DNA of 64,000 bases from an uncultured Ruminococcus sp. (lineage in GTDB: Bacteria > Bacillota > Clostridia > Oscillospirales > Ruminococcaceae): contig CAJTYV010000001.1 in NCBI GenBank assembly GCA_910584195.1, forward strand, positions 47,207 through 111,206, read 5' to 3'. The notes under the pieces are model-generated. The model did not search any database. It was not told where the DNA came from and saw only the letters and a list, made by a program, of their open reading frames with translations. A program made the translations under genes and the position numbers. This document shows, in pieces, positions 16,730 to 24,441 of the stretch; position 1 is the stretch's first letter; every line of letters starts with the position of its first letter.

Positions 16730-16765
16730 AATAAAAAATAAGAATATAATAAAAAATAAGAATAT
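16730..16765 (+). repeat. Two perfect 18-bp AT-only-type tandem repeats
   Basis: AATAAAAAATAAGAATAT occurs twice head to tail just upstream of the Replic_Relax start, in an A/T-rich run reaching about 16785. It resembles an easily melted region or iterons at an origin. Confidence 0.7.
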
Positions 16766-16792
16766 AAATAAAAATAAATATTATAACTTGCT

Positions 16793-16913
16793 CACAGCTT
16801 CGGTGAATTGCAAATATAATTTATTATATGTATTGCACGATGTTATAGTGGGGTCTCGTATGAAATAGGAGACCCCACTATAACATCGGCAATTGTAATT
16901 CGCCGAAACTGTG
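16793..16913. repeat. Nested palindrome, candidate replication or transfer origin
   Basis: Inner perfect 20-bp inverted repeat (CGATGTTATAGTGGGGTCTC and its complement, 16838-16857 and 16869-16888) with an 11-base loop, nested in an outer imperfect repeat CACAG[C/T]TTCGG[T/C]GAATT (16793 and ending 16913). It occupies most of the gene-free stretch 16708-17083, between the replication-relaxation gene and the small ORF. It could also be a strong terminator, but the T-run is poor and the outer arms would be unnecessary. Confidence 0.75.
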
Positions 16914-17083
16914 GGCTTTCTCGTTATATCTTTATTTTTATGCTCTGTCTTTTGTGATTAGTACACTTTTGTAATGGGGTGGTGGAACAGGGAAAATAAG
17001 TATAATCAGCAATTTAGTAAATATTTTGAATAAAAGACAAGCAGTATTACATAACAATACAACAGAGAATGGAGGGAGTTGTA

Positions 17084-17224
17084 TTGTCAAGAAAACAAAT
17101 TATAAATGTAAAAAATACATTTCAAAGTAAAAACGAAAAGGAACGTTCACAAAATTACACTAATAAATGGATAAATATTATTAACAAAAATGAAGCTGAT
17201 AAAGTTAACAAAAAGTTCAAATAG
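17084..17224 (+). CDS. Small basic protein, 46 residues
   Basis: Reads from TTG at 17084, seven bases after GGAGGG, to a TAG at 17222: LSRKQIINVKNTFQSKNEKE and onward, ending VNKKFK. It is strongly basic and polar, like the short proteins often encoded just upstream of serine recombinases in clostridial integrative elements. The good ribosome-binding site and position 89 bases before recombinase 2 support it. It could be an excision-directionality factor, but there is no homology evidence. Confidence 0.45.
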   Translation: MSRKQIINVKNTFQSKNEKERSQNYTNKWINIINKNEADKVNKKFK

Positions 17225-17233
17225 TTCCCTTTA

Positions 17234-17279
17234 CAAATCGGCTCAAATATTGTATTATAGATACATACGAACCGATTTG
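17234..17279. promoter_or_regulatory. Inverted repeat in the recombinase 2 leader, overlapping a weak sigma-E-like match
   Basis: CAAATCGG (17234-17241) and CCGATTTG (17272-17279), followed by a T-run, form a hairpin between the small ORF and recombinase 2. Inside it AAATATT (17245-17251) and CATACGAA (17264-17271), 12 bases apart, loosely resemble sigma-E elements (ATATT, CATACAnT), though the spacing is short. It could be an attenuator, an operator or a sporulation promoter. Confidence 0.4.
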
Positions 17280-17312
17280 TTTTTATCAAATCCGAAAGGA
17301 GAAGATGAAGCA

Positions 17313-18866
17313 ATGAAGGTAGCAATTTATTGCCGTCTTTCTGAGGAAGATAAAAATAAGCTTTCAAAAGAAGACGACAGCGAAAGTATTCAAAATCAAA
17401 AATCTATGCTTATTGAATATGCGGTACAAAAGGAGTGGGAAATTTACAACATTTATAGCGATGACGATTACACGGGTGCAGACAGAAACCGACCTGCGTT
17501 TAATCAATTGCTAAAAGATGCAGAACAACACAAGTTTGACATTGTGTTATGCAAAACACAATCAAGATTTACAAGAGAACTGGAAATCGTTGAAAAGTAC
17601 ATACATGGATTATTTCCGATATGGAATATACGTTTCATAAGTATTGTAGACAATGCCGACACGGAAAACAAAGGCAACAAAAAAGCCCGTCAGATAAACG
17701 GACTTATTAACGAATGGTACTTGGAAGATATGTCCGACAACATTAAAAGCGTTCTGACTAATAAAAGGCGCAACGGCTCACATATCGGAGCATTTGCACT
17801 GTATGGATACCAAAAAGACCCTAATCAAAAAGGGCATCTGATAATTGATGAAGAAGCAGCGCAGGTGGTTCGTGAAGTCTTTACTTTGTTTTCGCAAGGT
17901 ATGGGAAAGAGTTCAATTGCAAGATACTTAAATGAAAAAGGTATTCCAAATCCTACAGAGTACAAACGTTTACATGGTCTGCGATATAAACCACCTGTAA
18001 CTAAACAAAGTACGCTATGGAGATATTTTGCTGTTGCAGATATGCTCATTAACGAAATCTATATCGGCAACATGGTTCAAGGTAAGTATGGGAGCGTTTC
18101 CTATAAAAGTAAGAAAAACAAGCCTATTCCAAAGGAACAATGGATTAGGGTAGAGGGAACTCATGAACCGATTATTGATATGGATTTATGGAATACGGTT
18201 CAAGAAATGATTAAACAAAAAGCAAAACCTTTTTCTAATGGTGAAATAGGAATTTTTGCAAAAAAAGCAAGATGTATGTACTGTGGTTACGTTATGCGTT
18301 CTACAAAATCTCATGAAAGACGTTATCTGAAATGTGCAACCAAGAATGCCTGCAAAGACGCTTGTATCGGTTCTTTTATCTCCGTTTCTGTTCTTGAAGA
18401 ATATGTGCTGTCAGAATTAAAAAATCTGTCTGCAAAATATCTTGATATGGACGAACTTGAAAAGAATGTTGTTTTTAATCAAAAACTGGACGAAAAGAAA
18501 CAAATTCTTGAAAACCAGTTAAAAGAATATCAAGCGAAAATGGTTAATTGCTCGACAGGTATCAAAACGCTTTATCTTGATAAAGTTAAAGGTATCTTAA
18601 CCGAAGATGATTTTATTCAATTATCTGCTGATTTGCACAAGGATAAAAGCACATATGAAAATTTAATAAGTGAATTATCCTCACAGATTGCAGAAATTGA
18701 AAAAAAACAAACAAATACGGCAAGCAACAAAGAACAGCTTGAAGAATATCTGTCTTTGGAGCATCTGACACATGATATTGTAAATCAATTGATAGACTGT
18801 ATCATCGTTGGAAAACGTGACCCCGAAACAAAGGAAATACCCATTGAAATCAACTGGAAATTTTAA
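17313..18866 (+). CDS. Large serine recombinase 2 (element 2)
   Basis: 517 residues from the ATG at 17313 (AAAGGAG site 8 bases upstream). The resolvase domain MKVAIYCRLSEEDKNKL has the catalytic Ser10; VLCKTQSRFTRELEIVEKY contains the catalytic Arg region; the recombinase domain (GAFALYGYQKD, SIARYLNEKGIPNP, MLINEIYIGNMVQG) is followed by a zinc ribbon (CMYCGYVMRS ... CATKNACKDACIG) and coiled coil (about residues 390-480). It resembles TndX/TnpX-type recombinases more than recombinase 1 does. It ends 24 bases before cotJC segment 3 and is co-oriented with it, the arrangement expected of the enzyme that excises element 2. Confidence 0.94.
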   Translation: MKVAIYCRLSEEDKNKLSKEDDSESIQNQKSMLIEYAVQKEWEIYNIYSDDDYTGADRNRPAFNQLLKDAEQHKFDIVLCKTQSRFTRELEIVEKYIHGLFPIWNIRFISIVDNADTENKGNKKARQINGLINEWYLEDMSDNIKSVLTNKRRNGSHIGAFALYGYQKDPNQKGHLIIDEEAAQVVREVFTLFSQGMGKSSIARYLNEKGIPNPTEYKRLHGLRYKPPVTKQSTLWRYFAVADMLINEIYIGNMVQGKYGSVSYKSKKNKPIPKEQWIRVEGTHEPIIDMDLWNTVQEMIKQKAKPFSNGEIGIFAKKARCMYCGYVMRSTKSHERRYLKCATKNACKDACIGSFISVSVLEEYVLSELKNLSAKYLDMDELEKNVVFNQKLDEKKQILENQLKEYQAKMVNCSTGIKTLYLDKVKGILTEDDFIQLSADLHKDKSTYENLISELSSQIAEIEKKQTNTASNKEQLEEYLSLEHLTHDIVNQLIDCIIVGKRDPETKEIPIEINWKF

Positions 18867-18890
18867 TTGCTTATGGCGGATTGTCGCAGA

Positions 18891-19098
18891 ACAAAAAGCC
18901 AGAACCACCTATGACAATATTCTGAGGCTTGCAGACGACCCTGATGTACGCGATCCGATCAAATTTCTCAGGCAAAGGGAGATCGTACATTATCAACGAT
19001 TTGGCGAAGCGCTCAGACTGACAACAGATCGCTTAAATTCAAAGAACTTCTATGCCTGCAATCCCGCCTTTGACAAAAACTGTCCAAGGAAAAAATAA
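18891..19098 (+). CDS. cotJC: CotJC Mn-catalase-like coat protein, segment 3 of 3 (3' end)
   Basis: Supplies the last base of codon 136 and residues 137-204: QKARTTYDNILRLADDPDVR, DPIKFLRQREIVHYQRFGEA, then a short basic tail and TAA. The REIVHYQRF helix carries the last Glu/His metal ligands of Mn-catalases, and Glu136 at the junction is itself a predicted ligand, so the protein cannot have a complete dinuclear site unless this segment is joined to segment 2. There is no start codon or ribosome-binding site suited to translating it alone. Total joined length of 204 residues fits CotJC proteins (about 190-220). Confidence 0.88.
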
Positions 19099-19242
19099 AA
19101 AATCAAAATAATTAAAAAAGAAAAAACTTCATGCCTTGGGAAAGTCTTTTATCTTTCAGCAAAAAAATATATAAAATATAAAAATAAAACAAAAATGAAT
19201 TTGTGGAGATTTTATAAATAATTTGTATCCTTTTGTTTCCGC

Positions 19243-19271
19243 TTGACAAATCTCACTTGGTATTATATAAT
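19243..19271 (+). promoter_or_regulatory. Consensus sigma-A promoter of the sugar transferase gene
   Basis: Perfect TTGACA (19243-19248), 17-base spacer, perfect TATAAT (19266-19271), giving a transcript with a leader of about 230 bases before the coding region at 19512. Confidence 0.85.
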
Positions 19272-19316
19272 AAGAATATAGAAAAACACAACCAATTCAT
19301 GACTTTGATTTTATTA

Positions 19317-19417
19317 CACAGACGGCTTACGGCACTAAGCCGTCTGTGATTGTACTAAACACTATTGAAAGGCTTAATGAAACCGTTTAAGGCGAATAGT
19401 AAGCTTTACAATAGTGT
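19317..19417 (+). ncRNA. Structured 5' leader of the sugar transferase gene
   Basis: Two strong hairpins: CACAGACGGCTTA / TAAGCCGTCTGTG (19317-19348, 6-base loop) and ACACTATTGAAAGGCTTA / TAAGCTTTACAATAGTGT (19359-19376, 19400-19417). The first shares CAGACGGCTTACGGCA with a segment of the speD leader on the minus strand (28648-28668). No known riboswitch class was recognised, and there is no T-run to mark a terminator. It could be a regulatory RNA or a repeated hairpin. Confidence 0.5.
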
Positions 19418-19511
19418 TAAGCGTCTAATGAAACAAATTTTACTCATCTCTGCATTGCCGAATTTTTCGGAAATAATTCAGTTTAGGTGAGTACTGTTGG
19501 GGAGTGGGAAT

Positions 19512-20210
19512 ATGGATAATATCGTTTACAAGGAAAGATCAATGAACAAACTCGTCGATATCGAACCGCAGGAAGAATTGCTGCTCAAAGAGATCACAGC
19601 TGACAATCTTCCAAAAAAACCTGTATACAACGTTGTCAAGCGTGTATTTGACATCTTTGCATCGACTCTTGCACTTGTGATACTGTCACCTGTTATGATA
19701 GGAACTATGATCTCTATTGTCCGCGAAGACTACGGTCCTCCGCTTTACAAGCAGGAACGTATAGGCAAAAACGGAAAAACTTTTATGATCTATAAATTTC
19801 GTTCAATGAAAATGAATGCAGATGAGGTTAAGGAAACGCTTGTAGACCGCAGTGATGGTCAGGGCGCTAACTTTAAAATGGAAAACGATCCGAGAATCAC
19901 TAAAATAGGTCACAAACTAAGAACTTCTTCGGTGGACGAGCTTCCACAGCTGCTTAATATTATCAAAGGCGAAATGTCTATCGTTGGCCCGAGACCATTT
20001 ATTGCCGAAGAACAGGCTAACCTTCCTTCGGACAGGCTTCTCGTAAAGCCGGGACTTTCCTGCTACTGGCAGATAGGCGGCAAAAACAAGCTTTCGCTTG
20101 AAGAACAGATCAAGCTTGACAGACAATACTTATTGGACAGGTCATGGGGAGTAGATATTAAGATAATCTTCAAGACTATATTTCACGTACTTAAAAAAGA
20201 TAATAACTAA
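19512..20210 (+). CDS. Sugar-phosphate transferase (undecaprenyl-phosphate glycosylphosphotransferase)
   Basis: 232 residues from the ATG at 19512. One N-terminal membrane segment after a basic stretch (VVKRVFDIFASTLALVILSP) is followed by the Bac_transf catalytic domain: PLYKQERIGKNGKTF, YKFRSMKMNADE, DPRITKIGHKLRTSSVDELP, MSIVGPRPFIAEE and VKPGLSCYWQI. This family transfers a sugar-1-phosphate to undecaprenyl phosphate to start capsule, exopolysaccharide or glycan assembly. No other glycan genes are adjacent, so it is a stand-alone initiating enzyme here. An alternative TTG start 15 bases upstream is possible. A strong terminator follows. Confidence 0.9.
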   Translation: MDNIVYKERSMNKLVDIEPQEELLLKEITADNLPKKPVYNVVKRVFDIFASTLALVILSPVMIGTMISIVREDYGPPLYKQERIGKNGKTFMIYKFRSMKMNADEVKETLVDRSDGQGANFKMENDPRITKIGHKLRTSSVDELPQLLNIIKGEMSIVGPRPFIAEEQANLPSDRLLVKPGLSCYWQIGGKNKLSLEEQIKLDRQYLLDRSWGVDIKIIFKTIFHVLKKDNN

Positions 20211-20212
20211 GA

Positions 20213-20245
20213 AAGTGTTCTCCCATATACGGGAGAACACTTTTT
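20213..20245 (+). terminator. Intrinsic terminator after the sugar transferase gene
   Basis: AAGTGTTCTCCC / GGGAGAACACTT stem with a short ATATAC-type loop and TTTTT, starting just after the stop codon. Confidence 0.92.
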
Positions 20246-20355
20246 AGCTTGTTGATAAAGTCTGACAAAATAAGGGAACGCGCTCTCTTGCAGAATCCCT
20301 GACATCTATATTCAAGACTTTGCCCACCACCAGAGCTGACTCTGCAATCCAATTC

Positions 20356-21483
20356 TTAAAGCCTGTTTTTAAAGTCTTCATAACCGAATTCCCGAATCAG
20401 TTCAAGCACACCGTCAGATTTTTTTAACCATATTGCAGGAAGCGGCATTCCGTTGAACGTGTTGTTCTTTACCATGGAATATATTGCCATATCGCCGAAA
20501 ATCAGCCTGTCACCGACAGTCAGTGGATCGTCAAATGAATATTCTCCAATAACATCCCCTGCAAGACAAGTCTGCGAACCAAGACGATATGTAAAAGGCT
20601 TTTCATAAGGTCTGCCCGAATTCAAAAGAGGCGGACGATAAGGCATTTCCAATACATCAGGCATATGACAGGCGGCAGAAGTATCAAGTATTGCGATAGG
20701 CATATCGTTTTCAATTATATCAAGAACTTCCGTCAAAAGACAGCCCGCATTCAAAGCAAAAGCTTCGCCCGGCTCAATAAATACCTCAAGCCCGTATTTT
20801 TTCTGCATGTGCCTTATACAGTCCTCCAAAAGGGAAATATCATAATCATCACGAGTTATATGATGTCCGCCGCCGAAGTTTATCCACTCCATTTCAGGCA
20901 GTATATCGCCGAACTTATCTTCAACTGCATTAAGCGTCCTTTTCAGGTCATCCGAATTCTGCTCGCAAAGTGTATGAAAGTGCAGTCCCGTTACTCCTCT
21001 GAGGTCATCGGCACGGAAATTCCTGCGTACAATTCCAAGCCTTGAGCTTGGCGAACACGGATCATAAATTTCATGTCCCTCCTGTGTAGAAAGCTCAGGA
21101 TTTATGCGCAGACCGATTTTCTTTCCCTTTCTCAGCACATAGTCGCGAAACTTACCGAGCTGACTGAATGAATTAAAGACAATATGATTACTGTATGAAA
21201 GTATTTCTTCAAACTCGCTTTCACGGTAAGCGGCGGAAAAAACATGATTTTCTCCGCCCATTTTTTCATGACCGAGCCGAGCTTCATAAAGTCCGCTCGC
21301 GGCTGTTCCCGAAACATACCGGCTAATCAGCGGATAAAGCTGATAGCAGGAAAACGCCTTCTGTGCAAGAAGTATTTTTGCTCCTGTTCGCTTTTCAACT
21401 CCTTCGAGAATTTCAAGATTATGTATAAGCCGTGCCTCGTCTATTACATAACACGGCGTTGGTAATTTTATTATATCTTCCAT
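20356..21483 (-). CDS. nspC: Carboxynorspermidine (carboxyspermidine) decarboxylase
   Basis: 375 residues. It is a PLP-dependent fold III (alanine-racemase-like) decarboxylase: KILLAQKAFSCYQLYPLISR holds the PLP lysine, then GLHFHTLCEQNSDDL, WINFGGGHHITRDDYD, EPGEAFALNAG and DTSAACHMPDVLEMPYRP. It removes the carboxyl group from carboxyspermidine or carboxynorspermidine in the aspartate-semialdehyde route to spermidine. It is the last gene of the minus-strand polyamine cluster and pairs with the carboxynorspermidine synthase upstream at 21828-23030. Confidence 0.93.
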   Translation of the reverse strand: MEDIIKLPTPCYVIDEARLIHNLEILEGVEKRTGAKILLAQKAFSCYQLYPLISRYVSGTAASGLYEARLGHEKMGGENHVFSAAYRESEFEEILSYSNHIVFNSFSQLGKFRDYVLRKGKKIGLRINPELSTQEGHEIYDPCSPSSRLGIVRRNFRADDLRGVTGLHFHTLCEQNSDDLKRTLNAVEDKFGDILPEMEWINFGGGHHITRDDYDISLLEDCIRHMQKKYGLEVFIEPGEAFALNAGCLLTEVLDIIENDMPIAILDTSAACHMPDVLEMPYRPPLLNSGRPYEKPFTYRLGSQTCLAGDVIGEYSFDDPLTVGDRLIFGDMAIYSMVKNNTFNGMPLPAIWLKKSDGVLELIREFGYEDFKNRL

Positions 21484-21640
21484 ATTATCGTTTCATTCCA
21501 TTCATAAGATCATCGTTTCCTTTGAGCGTCTATTTCTTTAACGCATTTCTCACGAAAAAACCGTTGCGGTGAAAAGTTCCTGCCTCTAATTTCATTAAGA
21601 ACTTGTTCCATAAATAATTTTTCTGCACTCGACCCACTCA

Positions 21641-21817
21641 TTAGTCAGATGCTATGGATTCAACAAACGCTGTATTGATAAGGCAATCGCTTTCTCCGTC
21701 AATAAGGCAGATATAATCCTCCCCTATTTCGGTAAGAATACCACAGTATTCGTCCTCGCGTGTAGTGACTACGCAATCACGGTTCAAAAAACGCTGTACA
21801 GCTTCTATTAACTTCAT
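21641..21817 (-). CDS. Small protein, Sm/SH3-like strand pattern, 58 residues
   Basis: Starts at the ATG at 21817 (MKLIEAVQRFLNRDCVVTTR) with AAGGTGA 8 bases upstream, directly after the carboxynorspermidine synthase stop. An N-terminal helix is followed by five short predicted strands (CVVTTREDEYCGILTEIGED, YICLIDGES, CLINTAFVESI), a pattern like small beta-barrels. The family is not recognised. Its tight placement inside the polyamine cluster suggests co-expression. Confidence 0.65.
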   Translation of the reverse strand: MKLIEAVQRFLNRDCVVTTREDEYCGILTEIGEDYICLIDGESDCLINTAFVESIASD

Positions 21818-21827
21818 ACGCGTCACC

Positions 21828-23030
21828 TTAGTCTACCAGCACAGGATCGTGATCCTCCTCCCAAGGAAGTCCCCATTTATTGAGCGCTTCCATGAACGGA
21901 TCGGGATCAAATTCCTCGATATTGTACACTCCTGCCTTGCTCCACTTGCCTGTCATTATCATCATTGCGCCTATCATGGCAGGAACGCCCGTAGTATACG
22001 AGATAGCCTGAGAACCTACTTCTTTATAGCATTCCTGATGATCGCAGATATTGTAAAGGTAATAGTTCTTGTCTTTTCCGTCCTTTTTGCCGCGGAAAAT
22101 ACAGCCGATGTTAGTTTTGCCGACAGTTCTCGGACCAAGCGATGCAGGATCGGGAAGAACAGCTTTCAGAAATTGAAGCGGAACTATCTCTCTGCCCTCG
22201 TACATGATAGGCTCGATCGAGGTCATACCCACATTTTCAAGGCATTTCAGATGTGTAAGATAACTCTGACCAAAAGTCATAAAGAAGCGGATACGCTTTA
22301 TTCCCTTTATGTTAAGCGCAAGAGACTCCAGCTCCTCATGGTGGAGCAGATACATATCCTTTTCACCGACTCCTTTGAAATCGTAAACGCGCTTTATCTC
22401 CATAGGCTCGGTCTCTATCCACTTGCCGTCCTCAATGTAGCTTCCCTTTGCAGAGACTTCACGGATATTTATTTCAGGGTTGAAATTCGTTGCGAACGGA
22501 TAGCCGTGGTCGCCGCCGTTACAGTCAAGAATATCAATATAGTTTATTTCATCGAACTCGTGCTTCATGGCGTAAGCTGAGAAAACTCCCGTAACTCCCG
22601 GGTCGAAACCGCTTCCAAGCAGAGCCGTGATACCCGCTTTTTCAAAGCGTTCACGGTATGCCCACTGCCACTTGTACTCAAATTTAGCCGTATCGAGAGG
22701 TTCATAGTTTGCCGTATCGACATAGTGGGTCTTTGTGGCAAGACAAGCGTCCATGATAGTCAAGTCCTGATACGGCAGCGCAAGGTTCAGCACAACATCA
22801 GGCTTATAGCTTTCGATAAGAGCGATAAGCTCATCGACGTTATCTGCGTTGACCTGAGCTGTTTCAATAATTGTTTTTGTAGTCGGCTGAAGCTTTTCTT
22901 TAAGAGAATCGCACTTTGACTTTGTGCGGCTTGCTATCATGATACCCTCAAAAACTTCGCTGTTCTGACAGCATTTGTGAATAGCAACGGATGCAACTCC
23001 TCCGCAGCCGATTATCATACATTTTCCCAT
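21828..23030 (-). CDS. Carboxynorspermidine synthase (saccharopine dehydrogenase-like)
   Basis: 400 residues. The N-terminus MGKCMIIGCGGVASVAIHKC has the NADP-binding GxGGVA loop, with IASRTKSKCDSL as the second strand; the middle carries HYVDTANYEPLDTAKFEYKW and LLGSGFDPGVTGVFSAYA, typical of carboxynorspermidine dehydrogenase and saccharopine reductase. It condenses aspartate semialdehyde with putrescine or diaminopropane. The neighbouring decarboxylase gene (nspC) supports this assignment over lysine metabolism. The ATG is preceded by AGGAGTG on the minus strand. Confidence 0.92.
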   Translation of the reverse strand: MGKCMIIGCGGVASVAIHKCCQNSEVFEGIMIASRTKSKCDSLKEKLQPTTKTIIETAQVNADNVDELIALIESYKPDVVLNLALPYQDLTIMDACLATKTHYVDTANYEPLDTAKFEYKWQWAYRERFEKAGITALLGSGFDPGVTGVFSAYAMKHEFDEINYIDILDCNGGDHGYPFATNFNPEINIREVSAKGSYIEDGKWIETEPMEIKRVYDFKGVGEKDMYLLHHEELESLALNIKGIKRIRFFMTFGQSYLTHLKCLENVGMTSIEPIMYEGREIVPLQFLKAVLPDPASLGPRTVGKTNIGCIFRGKKDGKDKNYYLYNICDHQECYKEVGSQAISYTTGVPAMIGAMMIMTGKWSKAGVYNIEEFDPDPFMEALNKWGLPWEEDHDPVLVD

Positions 23031-23087
23031 TATTTAACACTCCTTTAGATTTTTCATAAAATATTTTAAAATTACACTCGTAACTAT

Positions 23088-23570
23088 CTATGCGGACAGA
23101 TCCTTATTTTTTTTCCTGCTTAAAATTACCGATGCCGCTCCAAAACTCAACTGAAATGCGCCTATTATCAAAAAAATTATTCCGATCATATTCAAAGTTT
23201 TATCGGAAGGCGCATAAAAGTCAGTCGGGTCATCAGGATTGATTTTTAGTTTTACCACATCTCCCACTTCATAAGCAGGCGGATCAGATGAAGTACTGCT
23301 TTTGACAGTGTATTTCTTACCGTTATAATCAAATTGAAACACGGGAGCATATAACGTGCTGTCCCGGCGGCGTCCGTTTCCTGATTTTCTCCGGCTTTCC
23401 GACTGAATATTCTCAATTACATCTGCATTTACCAATTCCGTACATCTTTTTGATTTCACCTTCGGAGCTATTGAAACACACGTTCCGATAATCAAAAAAA
23501 TAACAGAAAATAATATAAACGTTATTCCGACTATTTTAGGATTATTTGTTCGATAAAAAGTCATACGCAT
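23088..23570 (-). CDS. DUF3592 membrane protein
   Basis: 160 residues. Two transmembrane segments (about residues 14-34 and 124-147) enclose an extracytoplasmic-looking domain with YAPVFQFDYNGKKYTVKSST and YEVGDVVKLKINPDDPTDFY, the DUF3592 signature. Function is unknown. A second in-frame ATG six bases downstream is an alternative start. It lies within the polyamine cluster between the agmatinase and carboxynorspermidine synthase genes, with gaps of 20 and 58 bases, so it is probably co-transcribed, but a role in polyamines is not evident. Confidence 0.8.
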   Translation of the reverse strand: MRMTFYRTNNPKIVGITFILFSVIFLIIGTCVSIAPKVKSKRCTELVNADVIENIQSESRRKSGNGRRRDSTLYAPVFQFDYNGKKYTVKSSTSSDPPAYEVGDVVKLKINPDDPTDFYAPSDKTLNMIGIIFLIIGAFQLSFGAASVILSRKKNKDLSA

Positions 23571-23589
23571 ATTTTCTCCTCACAGCGAT

Positions 23590-24441
23590 TTACGACATAG
23601 CCAAAAGCATTTCCCTTATGATTTTGCATGCTGCGGCGGTAGAAACGCCGCTTTGATCGTAAACCGGACTAAGCTCGTTTACATCGCAGCCAACTATATT
23701 AAGCTGAGAGCATACAAGTGTAGCGGCTTCACGAAGCTCCTTAAACGTAACGCCCTCCGCTTCGGGAGTACCCGTACCGGGAAACACGGACGGGTCAAGA
23801 ACATCCAGGTCGAGAGTAAAATAAACGTTTTTACCCTTTAGCTTTTCAACAGTTTCTTCAAGACCCTCAAAATCGAATTTGTGCATTTCCGTATGCTCGG
23901 ATGCGAAAACAAATTCCTCGCGGTCGCCGCTGCGTATGCCGAACTGAAAAATATGACCGTCGCCCACAAGTTCATGGCATCTTCTGAGTACGCAGGCATG
24001 GGACAAGGGCTGACCGAGATAATCGTTTCTCAAATCGGCGTGAGCGTCAAAATGAATGATATACAGGTCGTCGTATTTTTCCTTGACAGCCATTACAGAA
24101 CCGAGCGTCACAAGATGTTCTCCGCCTATCATAAACGGCAGCTTGTTATCTTTAAGGATAATATCGGAACGCATGGCAATATCAGCTATAGTACGGCGGA
24201 CACTGCCAAACGGAAGCTCGAGATCGCCGCTGTCGAAATAGCAGTGATCGGTCATATCCTTATCCTGATAGGGACTGTACGTCTCGATACCGAAACTCTC
24301 GCTTCGAATGGCGGACGGCGCAAATCTTGTACCCGGACGAAAGCTTGTCGTACCGTCAAAGCCTGCCCCGAAAAGGACGATCTTCGATTCATCGTATTCG
24401 CCGTCGCAGGCGATAAATGTCTGTACGTTTTTACTCAACAT
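23590..24441 (-). CDS. speB: Agmatinase
   Basis: 283 residues, ureohydrolase family. The metal-binding motifs are present: GGEHLVTLGS, IHFDAHADLRNDY and YFTLDLDVLDPSVFPGTGTP, which ligate the dinuclear manganese centre. Agmatinase converts agmatine to putrescine and urea, following the arginine decarboxylase encoded upstream. Its start overlaps the end of speE by 11 bases, indicating translational coupling. Confidence 0.94.
   Translation of the reverse strand: MLSKNVQTFIACDGEYDESKIVLFGAGFDGTTSFRPGTRFAPSAIRSESFGIETYSPYQDKDMTDHCYFDSGDLELPFGSVRRTIADIAMRSDIILKDNKLPFMIGGEHLVTLGSVMAVKEKYDDLYIIHFDAHADLRNDYLGQPLSHACVLRRCHELVGDGHIFQFGIRSGDREEFVFASEHTEMHKFDFEGLEETVEKLKGKNVYFTLDLDVLDPSVFPGTGTPEAEGVTFKELREAATLVCSQLNIVGCDVNELSPVYDQSGVSTAAACKIIREMLLAMS

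Larger units (their letters stand above)
8378..18890 (+). mobile_element. Intervening element 2 in cotJC, carrying serine recombinase 2 and conjugation/replication-type genes
   Basis: 10513-bp segment between cotJC segments 2 and 3. The ends share CGCAGA (8372-8377 and 18885-18890) inside a 9-of-10 match TTG[C/T]CGCAGA. Exact removal restores codon 136 as GAA (Glu) and joins EDLAA to EQKART in frame. Recombinase 2 ends 19 bases before the right-hand core copy. Base composition is visibly more AT-rich than in the flanking chromosome. The cargo includes a tyrosine recombinase module, M4 and M48 peptidases, a TraG/VirD4-like ATPase and a replication-relaxation protein beside palindromes, so it looks like a decayed integrative or mobilizable element. 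Boundaries are uncertain by a few bases. Confidence 0.8.

Noticed and set aside
16730..16765. CRISPR array
   Set aside because: Only two directly adjacent AT-rich units without spacers. No other regular repeat-spacer pattern was seen anywhere in the window.
18808..19098. Separate 96-residue protein overlapping the end of recombinase 2
   Set aside because: Its first 26 codons lie in another frame of the recombinase gene or the short gap after it; only the CotJC part from 18886 onward is meaningful.
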